A DNA stretch of 64,000 nt. Source: Brevibacterium sp. UCMA 11754. GTDB lineage: Bacteria; Actinomycetota; Actinomycetes; Actinomycetales; Brevibacteriaceae. This document shows, in pieces, positions 24,525 to 32,898 of this stretch (positions are counted from its first letter, which is position 1; the number at the start of each line of letters is the position of its first letter). The DNA is taken from NCBI RefSeq assembly GCF_021532275.1, contig NZ_JACBOT010000023.1, positions 124,001 to 188,000 of the forward strand, given 5' to 3'. The notes under the pieces were generated by a model. It was not told where the DNA came from and made no database searches. It worked only from the letters and a program-made list of their open reading frames with translations. A program made the translations under genes and the position numbers.

Positions 24525-26039
24525 ATGGACACACTCATCGATCTGGGCGGCGGCTTCGCCTCGGCACTCGAACCCTTAAGCCTCGCTTTCGCCCTCCTCG
24601 GCGTCTTGTTGGGCACCGTCGTCGGCGTGCTGCCGGGCATCGGCCCGATCTCTGCCATCGCCATTCTCATCCCGGTGTCCTTCGGGATGGAGCCGGTGCA
24701 CGGCCTCATCCTGCTCTGCGGCATCTACTACGGGTCCATGTACGGCGGCTCGATCACCGCCACACTCATCAAAACCCCTGGTGAGGTCGCCAGTGCGGTG
24801 ACCGCCATCGAAGGCTATGAAATGGCTCGCCGAGGTCGGGGCAAGGCCGCGCTCGCGACCGCCGCAATCGGATCCTTCCTCGCCGGGACCCTGGCGATCA
24901 TCGGGCTGACGTTCCTGTCTCCCGTGCTCGTGAAGCTGGCGAACGTCTTCGGCTCCACCGAATACTTCCTGCTCATGGCCACAGCACTCCTGCTGGCCTC
25001 GACGATGTCGTCCGGCTCGCGGGCGAAGGCCCTGATCTCGATCTTCATCGGCCTGGCCGTCGGCCTCGTCGGTCTCGACTTCCAGACGGGCCTGCCGCGC
25101 CAGACCTTCGGCATGAGCCTGCTCTCCGACGGCATCGACTTCACGATCTTCGCCATGGCCCTCTTCGCCATCCCCGAGGCGATCCGCAACCTCGCATCGG
25201 GGCGCGGAGCCAAAGACGTGATTCAGAGCTTCGGAGACGACAAATGGATGACGAAGCAGGACTGGCAGCGCTCGGCCATGCCCTGGGCCCGCGGCTCGGT
25301 GCTCGGCTTCATCATCGGCATCCTGCCCGGAGTCGGCCCGTCCCTGGCCTCGTTCATGTCCTACATCATGGAGAAGCGGATCTCGAAGCGGAAGTCCGAG
25401 TTCGGCCACGGTGCCATCGAAGGCGTCGCCGGTCCCGAGGCCGCGAACAACGCCGGAGTCGGCGGTGCCATGATTCCGCTCTTCAGCCTCGGCATCCCGG
25501 GATCGGCGACCACGGCCCTGCTGCTCTTCGTCTTCACCATGTACGGACTGCAGCCGGGACCGCTGATCTTCCGCGACGAGTCGGGCCTGATCTGGACGAT
25601 CATCGCCAGCATGTACATCGGCAACGTGGCCCTGATCATCCTCAACCTGCCGCTCGTGGGTGTCTTCGTCAAACTGCTGAAGATGCCCAAGGAGATCCTG
25701 TTCTCCTCAATCCTCGTCCTCGTGGCCATCGGCGCCTACGCGATCGAATTCAGCCTGTTCGGACTGATGCTGCTCGGCATCTTCGGCGTCATCGGCTATC
25801 TCATGGACAAGGGCGGAATCCCACTGGCACCGTCCATCCTGGCCCTCGTCCTGGTGCCGCTGCTGGAGGACAACTTCCGGCGCATGCTCCAGATCTCGGG
25901 CGGATCGTTCATGCCGTTGCTGACCCGACCAGTGTCACTGTCGATCATCGTGCTCATGATCCTGGGCATCGTCGGACCCATCATCTTCCGCTGGTGGGTG
26001 CGCCGCCGCCAGCTGTTGGCCGATGTGAGCGTGGCATGA
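24525..26039 (+). CDS. tctA: tripartite tricarboxylate transporter large membrane subunit (TctA type)
   Basis: 504 residues, about twelve membrane segments. The diagnostic loop GTVVGVLPGIGPISAIAILI and GIYYGSMYGGSITATLIKTP near the start, and GFIIGILPGVGPSLASFMSY in the middle, identify TctA. It forms the carrier with TctB, powered by an ion gradient, importing carboxylates delivered by TctC. Nine bases separate it from tctB, and its stop overlaps the IclR gene. Confidence 0.94.
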   Translation: MDTLIDLGGGFASALEPLSLAFALLGVLLGTVVGVLPGIGPISAIAILIPVSFGMEPVHGLILLCGIYYGSMYGGSITATLIKTPGEVASAVTAIEGYEMARRGRGKAALATAAIGSFLAGTLAIIGLTFLSPVLVKLANVFGSTEYFLLMATALLLASTMSSGSRAKALISIFIGLAVGLVGLDFQTGLPRQTFGMSLLSDGIDFTIFAMALFAIPEAIRNLASGRGAKDVIQSFGDDKWMTKQDWQRSAMPWARGSVLGFIIGILPGVGPSLASFMSYIMEKRISKRKSEFGHGAIEGVAGPEAANNAGVGGAMIPLFSLGIPGSATTALLLFVFTMYGLQPGPLIFRDESGLIWTIIASMYIGNVALIILNLPLVGVFVKLLKMPKEILFSSILVLVAIGAYAIEFSLFGLMLLGIFGVIGYLMDKGGIPLAPSILALVLVPLLEDNFRRMLQISGGSFMPLLTRPVSLSIIVLMILGIVGPIIFRWWVRRRQLLADVSVA

Positions 26040-26803
26040 AAGAGAACCCCATGACTGATAACTCCTCGACCACTGGCAGCTCCGAGGTCTCTTCCGTTGC
26101 GTCTGCCTCGTCTGGTGGCACCGCCTCGTCGAAGGAGATCGGCGTCATCGACCGCAGTGCCGCGATCCTCACAGCACTGCAGGACTCACCGATGACCGCC
26201 GCCGAGGTGTGCCGTCGTCTGGGGTATTCGAAGTCCACGACCTACCGGCTGCTGGCAGATCTGCGCACTCACCGCTTCATCGTCCGCGACAACAACGGGC
26301 TGCTGCGCCTGGGGCCGTTCCCGGGCAGACGCAGCATCGCAACGACGAACTCGGTGCTCGAGCATCTGCGAACTCTGACCAGTGAGTCGGTGCAGCTGTG
26401 GGTCCGTGTCGGTGAGGACCGGGTGTGCGTGCGCAACGTCGAAGCCGACCACGAACTCCGCGTCTCCCGCAGCGTCGGCACCGTCCTCTCTCTCGTCGAC
26501 GGCGGCTCTGCCGCACTGGCGTTGTGCGGCCCGGGCAACCCACAGGAGTTCTACGCCACGAAACAGGCACGGGTGAAGGGAACCGCCTCGGCGAGCGTGG
26601 CCTTCACTGTCGGAGGAGCCATCCTCGCACTGTGCGTGTCCTACCCGCTGACCCGGGAGCCGGACAATGTCGCCGGCGCCTACCGGACCGTGCTGGGTCA
26701 GGCCGCGGTCGAGCTCAAAGGGCTGCTCGATGACAGTGAGGAGCTGGCCGTTCTGCGCGACATCGCGCGGTTGGCGCTGGGTGCGAAGAAGAAGGAAAGC
26801 TGA
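26036..26803 (+). CDS. IclR-family transcriptional regulator
   Basis: About 255 residues (250 if the ATG at 26051, with a weak AAGAGA, is used). A Ser/Thr-rich tail is followed by the winged helix: GVIDRSAAILTALQ, then RRLGYSKSTTYRLLADL. The effector domain contains VCVRNVEADHELRVSRSVGT. It begins at the tctA stop (ATGA), so it is the last gene of the operon and probably responds to the imported acid or its CoA ester. Confidence 0.88.
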   Translation: MKENPMTDNSSTTGSSEVSSVASASSGGTASSKEIGVIDRSAAILTALQDSPMTAAEVCRRLGYSKSTTYRLLADLRTHRFIVRDNNGLLRLGPFPGRRSIATTNSVLEHLRTLTSESVQLWVRVGEDRVCVRNVEADHELRVSRSVGTVLSLVDGGSAALALCGPGNPQEFYATKQARVKGTASASVAFTVGGAILALCVSYPLTREPDNVAGAYRTVLGQAAVELKGLLDDSEELAVLRDIARLALGAKKKES

Positions 26804-27010
26804 GAAGGACTCATCTTCTGTCTTTTTCGGCCGAGGCGTCTCGGGTGCTGTAAAGGGTAATGGGGCCTTTCCACCCGGTGAGTGCCAGAAGCAGAGGATT
26901 CCTTCCCGTTAGTTAAACATCAGCTATTTAGAGTCATGGCGAGCCGAAATTGTCGAACTCCTTGATTGAATCGAAGGATTCTGGGTCTGTTCAGCCTAAA
27001 AGATCTGATG

Positions 27011-27016
27011 TATATT
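27011..27016 (+). promoter_or_regulatory. possible -10 box for the hyuAB operon
   Basis: TGTATATT (extended -10, TATATT at 27011-27016) lies 75 bases before the hyuA start in a 287-base gap that is clearly richer in A+T than its surroundings. A small hairpin (GAATC-gaag-GATTC, about 26970-26983) precedes it. No convincing -35 was found. Confidence 0.35.
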
Positions 27017-27090
27017 CGGTAGCGTGAGGCACACCACAAAGCAGTGGCAGGCAATATTCTGGCCCTGCCCCACCCTACGAATGGACTTCC

Positions 27091-29172
27091 ATGAAGCGAC
27101 TCGGAGTTGACGTCGGCGGAACTTTCACTGATTTGGTTCTGTGGGACGACGACGGCACAATTACAATTCACAAGACGCCCTCAACCAACGAAGACCCTTC
27201 CGTTGGCACTATGGACGGTATCGAGAGACTTGCGCAGAAAGCGGAGGTTGAACCGGCAAGCATTGAGATGTTCTTCCACGGAACAACCGTGGCGACGAAT
27301 ATCGTTCTTGAGCACAACGGCGATGACGTCGGACTGATCACTACAGAGGGTTTTCGCGACATTCTCCACATCGCGAGGAAGAAGCGACCTCTCAACTATT
27401 CGAATTATCAGGAACTTCCCTGGCAGAAATGGCAACTCGTGCCACGCCGGAACAGGCGCACAGTTCCAGAACGCATCGATGCCTCCGGGACGATTCTCGC
27501 CCAGCTCGATGAAGGCGCCGTTCGAAACGAGGTTCGACTCCTGCGCGAGCGCGGTGTTGCCGCAATCGCCGTCGCATTTCTGCATGCCTACCGAAACCCT
27601 GTCCATGAGCAGCGGGTGAAAGCGATCATCGAGGAGGAATTTCCTGATGCATTCATCTCGCTGTCAAGCGAAGTAGCCAGCCAGTATCGCGAATACGAAC
27701 GCTTCTCAACGACGGCTCTCAACGCGTTCGTCGGACCGAAGACTTCGAACTACATTGCCCGCCTTGTCGATAAGGCATCCGCGGCTGGCGTGAGCGACGA
27801 CGTGCATCTGATGACCTCGGCAGGCGGCCTGGTCACGGCAAGGAGCGCGCGGGAGACGCCAGTCTCTCTGCTGACGAGCGGAGTCGTAGCAGGACTCATC
27901 GGTGGATGCGCGATCGGAAAAGCCTCCGGGTACCCAAGCGTCATCACTCTGGATGTCGGTGGGACATCGGCCGACGTCGGCGTTGCACCGGATGGGCGGT
28001 TGCGCATGAAGCACCTGCTCGATACACAGATCGGTGACTACCACGCCATGGTTCCGATGGCCGAGGTCGATACGATCGGCGCAGGTGGCGGGTCCATTGC
28101 ATCAATCGATGAGGGCGGCATGTTCCATGTCGGTCCCCGCAGCGCCGGAGCGATACCAGGCCCGGCATGCTTCGGTCGCGGTGGCTCTGATCCGACATCA
28201 ACGGATGCGATGGTAGTCCTTGGGTGGCTCCGTGAGGAGAGCTTCCTGTCGGGTTCCATGACTGTCCAACCTGCTCTAGCAGAAGAGGCTGTAAGAGAAC
28301 AGATCGCTGAACGCCTCGGTTCGAGCCTGGAGAAGGCAGCCATGGGCATTTTCACTGTGCTCGCACATTCGATGACCGAAGCCATCGGGCTGCACTCCGT
28401 GAGAAAAGGCTACGATCCACGTGACTTCTCGCTCGTCGCGGAAGGCGGTGCGGGACCACTCTTCGCTTGGCACATTGCGAAGCAGCTCGGGATTCCCCGC
28501 ATCATTGTGCCTACCTACCCGGGGATAACTTCAGCAGTCGGACTTTTGGCGACCGACATCAGGTACGAAGTGCCGACCACGGTGTGGACCTCGTCCGACG
28601 ATGCAGACATTGAATTGCTTGCACATGAAGTCGAGCGATTGTCCGCAGATGCCGTTGCTCAGCTCAAGAGGGACGGAATGCCTGAAGAGCAGATCAGTCT
28701 GGAACGCAGCGTTGATTGCCGATACGTCGGTCAGGGCTATGAATTGCGAGTCGAAGCTCCAGATGGTGAAGTCGACGTGGATTGGGTGAAGGCAGTGTCG
28801 GAGGCATTTCACGAACTGCACGGGCGCATGTACTCTCAGCGCTTCGATGAAAAACCTGTTCAGCTCGTCAACGTGCGAGTCACCGGTGTTGGAGCCGTGC
28901 CTCAGATCGAGCTTCCTCGAATCGCAGTCGGGACTGCCGATGCTGGTGTGGCCTTGATCACAACGACACGGGCGCTCATGTGGACAGACGATACCGCCGA
29001 GCCCGAATGGACCGATACACGTGTCTATTCTCGCGAGCTGCTTCAAGCGGGCAACGTCTTCACCGGGCCAGCCATCGTCGAACAGTTCGACTCGACGACC
29101 ATCGTCGGTATCGGCCAGCGAGCAACGGTGGACGAGCTCGGGCACATCATCATCGAAAGGAGCGAGGTATGA
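27091..29172 (+). CDS. hydantoinase/oxoprolinase family protein, subunit A (HyuA)
   Basis: 693 residues, the normal size. The ATPase-type N-terminus RLGVDVGGTFTDLVLWD and FFHGTTVATNIVLEHNG are diagnostic. The HyuA core follows (LDVGGTSADVGVAPDG, DTIGAGGGSIASID, EGGAGPLFAWHIAKQLGIPR). This family, with its partner B, hydrolyses cyclic amides such as hydantoins or 5-oxoproline using ATP, or carboxylates ketones in the acetone/acetophenone carboxylase branch. Which of these applies cannot be read here. Its stop overlaps hyuB (ATGA). Confidence 0.9.
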   Translation: MKRLGVDVGGTFTDLVLWDDDGTITIHKTPSTNEDPSVGTMDGIERLAQKAEVEPASIEMFFHGTTVATNIVLEHNGDDVGLITTEGFRDILHIARKKRPLNYSNYQELPWQKWQLVPRRNRRTVPERIDASGTILAQLDEGAVRNEVRLLRERGVAAIAVAFLHAYRNPVHEQRVKAIIEEEFPDAFISLSSEVASQYREYERFSTTALNAFVGPKTSNYIARLVDKASAAGVSDDVHLMTSAGGLVTARSARETPVSLLTSGVVAGLIGGCAIGKASGYPSVITLDVGGTSADVGVAPDGRLRMKHLLDTQIGDYHAMVPMAEVDTIGAGGGSIASIDEGGMFHVGPRSAGAIPGPACFGRGGSDPTSTDAMVVLGWLREESFLSGSMTVQPALAEEAVREQIAERLGSSLEKAAMGIFTVLAHSMTEAIGLHSVRKGYDPRDFSLVAEGGAGPLFAWHIAKQLGIPRIIVPTYPGITSAVGLLATDIRYEVPTTVWTSSDDADIELLAHEVERLSADAVAQLKRDGMPEEQISLERSVDCRYVGQGYELRVEAPDGEVDVDWVKAVSEAFHELHGRMYSQRFDEKPVQLVNVRVTGVGAVPQIELPRIAVGTADAGVALITTTRALMWTDDTAEPEWTDTRVYSRELLQAGNVFTGPAIVEQFDSTTIVGIGQRATVDELGHIIIERSEV

Positions 29173-30974
29173 GCAAGGTTGCAATGCCGAAGACGGGAGT
29201 CTCACTGGCGCCCGAAGCACAGCGTAACTGGAACACAGTCGAGGTCGATCCCATCACCTTGAGAGTGATCGGCGGAGCTCTCGACTCCATGGCAAAGGAG
29301 ATGGCGCAGGTCCTCTACCGCATGGCGTACTCGAGTCTCATTCGTGAGTCCGAGGACCTGGGTGCCGGGATCTTCGATGTCAGCGGCAGAGAATTGTGCG
29401 AATCTGATTCGACACCGATGCACTGTGGATCCATCCCTGCCTATATCAAGGGGATCAATCGCAAGCTTGCCGGCACGTACAAGCCGGGTGACGTCATCTT
29501 GCACAATCATCCCTATCACGGGGCTGCGCACTCACCTGACTATGGGATCATCATTCCGATCTTCTGGAACGAACAGCACATTGGTTTTGCTGGGTGCACG
29601 GGACATGTCTCCGATATCGGCGGCAACTTCCCCGGTCTCTGCATGGATGTCGTGGATGTCTGGGCTGAGGGGAAGCTCATGGACTCCATGAAGATATACG
29701 ACGGCGGCGTCCGCAACGATATGCTCATTCAGCACATCCTGGACAATGTTCGGACACCGGAGCAGAATCGCGGAGATCTTGAAGCGCTGGTGTCATGCGC
29801 TCGCATCGGCGAGAAGAGATATCTCGAGCTCCTCGAGTCCTACGGTCTCGACACCGTCATGAGCGCAAGCGAGATGTGGATGGACTACTCCGAAACCATG
29901 TTGCGCAACAAGATCAGAGAGCTGCCGGACGGCAGCTATGAAGCGCCGATCGGCTATTTGGACGACGATGGTAAGAACAGGGGCGTGCCCATCAAGGTGG
30001 CGGTTCGTGTCGAGATCGACGACGATGAGGTGCTCATCGACCTCACTGGTTCGAACGAGCAGGTGCCGACAGCCTTCAACGTTCCCTTCGAAGGATCGGT
30101 ATTGCCGGTCGCTGTCAGTGCCATTCGGACAATACTCCTCGATGAGGTGACCACCACAGAATACGTTCCACAGAATGATGGCTGTTTCAGGCCGGTGAGA
30201 GCATATGCTCCGGAAGGCACTATCTTCAATCCCGACTTTCCCGCCTCGTGCTTCGCCAGATTCTCTCAGGTCAACCGCGTCTTCGACTCGATCAATCTGG
30301 CATTGGCGCCGATCCTGCCCGACCATGCCATTGCCGGATCGTCGTCGGCGCTGTGTGCCATCGCCTATTCGGGGGTGGCCGAGGACGGCGAAAGCTACTG
30401 GGTGTACATCGAGATCAACGAAGGTTCGTATGGTGGTCGCAACGGTCGAGACGGAATGGATGCTGTCGACGCTCTGATGGCTAATACGCGGAACAACCCG
30501 ATCGAAGAACTCGAGCTCAACCACGCCATGAGAGCCGAACGCTACGAACTTCGCGATGAATCGCCTGCCCCGGGCCGTTGGCGCGGTGGCATCGGCAGCG
30601 TGAGGCGATGGCTGATGATGACTGACACATTCCTCGGTTCAGAAGCTGACAATCGAAGCGATCCGCCAGCCGGGGCACTTGGCGGAGCCAGTGGAGTCTC
30701 AGGCTCATTCGTGCGCAACCCGGGCACCGATCGCGAAGAAGTGCTTCACTCGAAAGTCACGCAGGAGGTCGTCAATGCTGGAGACACCTTGGAGATCAGA
30801 ATGCCATCGGGAGGTGGATTCGGCAATCCATTCGAGCGGGACCCATTCGCCGTGCTGCATGACGTGTGGGATGAATATCTGAGCGCAGAGGAAGCCAGCC
30901 GCGACTACGGAGTCGTTGTTGACACCGAGAACTGGGTCGTCGACGATGAAGCAACTGCAGTTCTTCGGTCCTGA
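29169..30974 (+). CDS. hydantoinase/oxoprolinase family protein, subunit B (HyuB)
   Basis: 601 residues. Diagnostic are the start region VDPITLRVIGGALDSMAKEM then VLYRMAYSSLIRESEDLGAG, the middle DVILHNHPYHGAAHSPDYG and the C-terminal GGGFGNPFERDP. It forms the catalytic complex with HyuA. ATG 29169 is preceded by AAAGGAGCGAGG inside the hyuA 3' end. A strong hairpin follows. The pair uses noticeably more A/T-ending codons than the Tct operon before it, which may mean separate acquisition. Confidence 0.9.
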   Translation: MSKVAMPKTGVSLAPEAQRNWNTVEVDPITLRVIGGALDSMAKEMAQVLYRMAYSSLIRESEDLGAGIFDVSGRELCESDSTPMHCGSIPAYIKGINRKLAGTYKPGDVILHNHPYHGAAHSPDYGIIIPIFWNEQHIGFAGCTGHVSDIGGNFPGLCMDVVDVWAEGKLMDSMKIYDGGVRNDMLIQHILDNVRTPEQNRGDLEALVSCARIGEKRYLELLESYGLDTVMSASEMWMDYSETMLRNKIRELPDGSYEAPIGYLDDDGKNRGVPIKVAVRVEIDDDEVLIDLTGSNEQVPTAFNVPFEGSVLPVAVSAIRTILLDEVTTTEYVPQNDGCFRPVRAYAPEGTIFNPDFPASCFARFSQVNRVFDSINLALAPILPDHAIAGSSSALCAIAYSGVAEDGESYWVYIEINEGSYGGRNGRDGMDAVDALMANTRNNPIEELELNHAMRAERYELRDESPAPGRWRGGIGSVRRWLMMTDTFLGSEADNRSDPPAGALGGASGVSGSFVRNPGTDREEVLHSKVTQEVVNAGDTLEIRMPSGGGFGNPFERDPFAVLHDVWDEYLSAEEASRDYGVVVDTENWVVDDEATAVLRS

Positions 30975-30997
30975 TCACAGGGTCTGCTAATCCAGCT

Positions 30998-31059
30998 GCG
31001 CGAACTCAACCTCGTCGCCGCCGCGAACTCACACTCGTGGCGGCGGCGAGGTTTCGCGC
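30998..31059. terminator. bidirectional terminator between hyuB and the GntR gene
   Basis: Arms ACCTCGTCGCCGCC (31009-31022) and GGCGGCGGCGAGGT (31039-31052) pair at 13 of 14 positions with one G-T. The stem is extended beyond a short bulge by GCGCGAA (30998-31004) with TTCGCGC (31053-31059). It sits exactly between the two convergent stop codons. Confidence 0.85.
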
Positions 31060-31062
31060 TTC

Positions 31063-31755
31063 TCAGGGCCTGTCGAAGCTCTGGTAGTAAGCGGAAACCG
31101 TGTCGAGGTGCCGGCGCATGAGCGTCATCGCAGCCATCGAGTCCCGATCGACTATTGCCTCAAAGAGCGCCGAATGGTCGTGACTGACCGTGGTGCCGAT
31201 GTTTGCAGCGGCATTGGCATCTCCGACGACGTTCTGCAGAGCGTTGAAGAGGGGAATTGTGACGACCTCGAGCAGAGGATTGTGCGAAGCTTCAACGATC
31301 TGCTGGTGGAAGGTCGAGTGGCTGGAGAATGACGACTCCTCGCTGCGCAGGCTCGGATCCGAATTCCTCAGCCTTTCGAGGTCCTCATCCGTCCTACGGG
31401 AGGCTGCGAAGCCGACCGCGGGAACCTCAGTGATGTGCCGGATCTCCATGAGATTATCGATCGAGATCGAATCGGCAGACGCCAGCAAGGTGACTCCGAT
31501 CTCCAGCTGCGAACCCAAATGGCCGACGGTGGGGATCGTGACGAATGTTCCCCCATTGACTCCCCGCACGCTTCGGACCAGGTGCTCGCTCGATAACGTC
31601 CGCAGGGCTTCACGGATCGTGCTCTGCCCGACAGAAAAAGTCTCCCGAAGCTGCCCATCTGAGGGCAACCGTGACCCAGGGCTGAACGTGCCATCTAAAA
31701 TCTGGCGTCGCAGCTCGGCTGCAACCACCGAGTAGGCGGTTCTCGATTCGACCAT
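31063..31755 (-). CDS. GntR-family regulator, FadR/FCD subgroup
   Basis: 230 residues from ATG 31755 (a TTG at 31770 would add five). The winged helix includes LRRQILDGTFSPGSRLPSDG, then FSVGQSTIREALRTLSSEHL. The FCD ligand domain follows, with LMEIRHITEVPAVGFAASR and FHQQIVEASHNPLLEV. No ribosome site is seen, and the start lies one base from the stop of an acyl-CoA dehydrogenase remnant. It is the natural candidate regulator of the minus-strand acid-degradation cluster upstream, and perhaps of hyuAB on the other side. Confidence 0.87.
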   Translation of the reverse strand: MVESRTAYSVVAAELRRQILDGTFSPGSRLPSDGQLRETFSVGQSTIREALRTLSSEHLVRSVRGVNGGTFVTIPTVGHLGSQLEIGVTLLASADSISIDNLMEIRHITEVPAVGFAASRRTDEDLERLRNSDPSLRSEESSFSSHSTFHQQIVEASHNPLLEVVTIPLFNALQNVVGDANAAANIGTTVSHDHSALFEAIVDRDSMAAMTLMRRHLDTVSAYYQSFDRP

Positions 31756-31756
31756 G

Positions 31757-32049
31757 TCAGGCCGGAACAATCGTCGTCATATCAGTCCACGTCCTTGTCA
31801 TTATCCTGGCTCTTAGCACGTCGATGTCGGCGATGATGAATTCAATCCCCTGGAACTCGGCAATCCGATGACCAAACTGTTCCTGCTCCTTCAGATATCC
31901 GATCGCAGAGTTCAAGGCACCCTGGGCGACCCCGACAGCCTGTAATGCCATCGTAATGCGAGTATGGTCAAGATTCCGCACAGCGGTCTTCAGGCCGTGT
32001 CCTTGGCACCGAGGCCGAACCCGGGGCCACCGTCCTCGCCGACGAACGC
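31757..32049 (-). pseudogene. acyl-CoA dehydrogenase C-terminal fragment, frameshifted
   Basis: Directly after the CitE-like gene the minus strand reads FVGEDGGPGFGLGAKD. After a frameshift near 31995 it continues GLKTAVRNLDHTRITMALQA, VGVAQGALNSAIGYLKEQEQ and FGHRIAEFQGIEFIIADID, then diverges and stops at 31757. This is unmistakable acyl-CoA dehydrogenase sequence (middle/C-terminal junction) but covers only about 90 of about 385 residues. It lacks the N-terminal FAD half and the catalytic Glu region. The intact paralogue in the cluster (34287-35441) is clearly different in this part, so this is a relic of another copy. Confidence 0.8.
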
Positions 32050-32865
32050 TCAGCCGCCGTGAGCTAGGAGCAATTCGGCACGGCGGATGATGACTTCATC
32101 GACGAGCTCGCCGTTGAGGACGAAGGCCCCTGTGCTGCGCGATCGGGCTTCGGACATGACCGACCGCGCCCAGTCGAGATCTTGCGCAGTTGGTGCGAAC
32201 GCCAAGCGGATGGGGTCGATTTGCCGGGGATGAATGGCCAGCTTTCCATCGAATCCCTGGGCTGCTGCGGCATCAGCCTCCCCCCGCAGCCCGAAATCAT
32301 CGTCGACAGCAGTGTGAACCGAGTCGATGACTAAGCGTCCATACGCGCGTGCGGCGTAGAGGACTCGAGTCCTCGCATAGGCGATGGGGTCGGAAGCGGG
32401 CACAGTCGAATTCTCCGTGCTCCGGGTCCGCAGATTCAGCGCCAGGTCCGCCGAGCCGAGAGCTAATGCACCGACTTGCTGATGTGCGGCGATCCGGTCG
32501 ACCTCGATCACGCCCCTTGCTGTCTCAATAAGGGCGATGACCTCAAGCCCGGTCAGTGATTCGAATGGATGGTCCGCCTCTGCCATCGGAATCATGACTC
32601 GTGTGATGGCGCACTCTCGGACAGCGTCGAGGTCGGGGGCCGCGAGGGTCGTTCCGAAGCCATTGATGCGAACGCAGACTCGTTCGGGATCGAGGGTCGA
32701 AGAGAGCAGCAGTTCCCGCGCTGAGTCCTTGTCCTCGGGTCGCACGGCGTCCTCAAGGTCAATGATCGTCAGGTCGGCAGCCGCGATCGCCTTTCCATAG
32801 CGCTCAGGTCTGTCCGCTGGAACGAAGAGCCAGCCAGGGCCCGCAGCTGTTACTGATGTGGTCAT
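32050..32865 (-). CDS. CitE-like acyl-CoA lyase (HpcH/HpaI superfamily)
   Basis: 271 residues. Readable CitE motifs are WLFVPADRPERYGKA near the start, TIIDLEDAVRPEDK (Mg2+ ligand Glu/Asp), VCVRINGFGT, ALIETARGVIE (metal Glu) and GALALGSADLALNL, then GKLAIHPRQI. Stand-alone CitE proteins cleave malyl-, citramalyl- or related CoA esters into acetyl-CoA and a 2-oxo acid. Given the CoA-transferase and MaoC hydratase in the same gene row, citramalyl-CoA lyase (to acetyl-CoA plus pyruvate) is the most attractive guess. Confidence 0.88.
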   Translation of the reverse strand: MTTSVTAAGPGWLFVPADRPERYGKAIAAADLTIIDLEDAVRPEDKDSARELLLSSTLDPERVCVRINGFGTTLAAPDLDAVRECAITRVMIPMAEADHPFESLTGLEVIALIETARGVIEVDRIAAHQQVGALALGSADLALNLRTRSTENSTVPASDPIAYARTRVLYAARAYGRLVIDSVHTAVDDDFGLRGEADAAAAQGFDGKLAIHPRQIDPIRLAFAPTAQDLDWARSVMSEARSRSTGAFVLNGELVDEVIIRRAELLLAHGG

Positions 32866-32898
32866 TTCGGCGTCTTCGCGTCTGTGGTCTCGGCGTGA

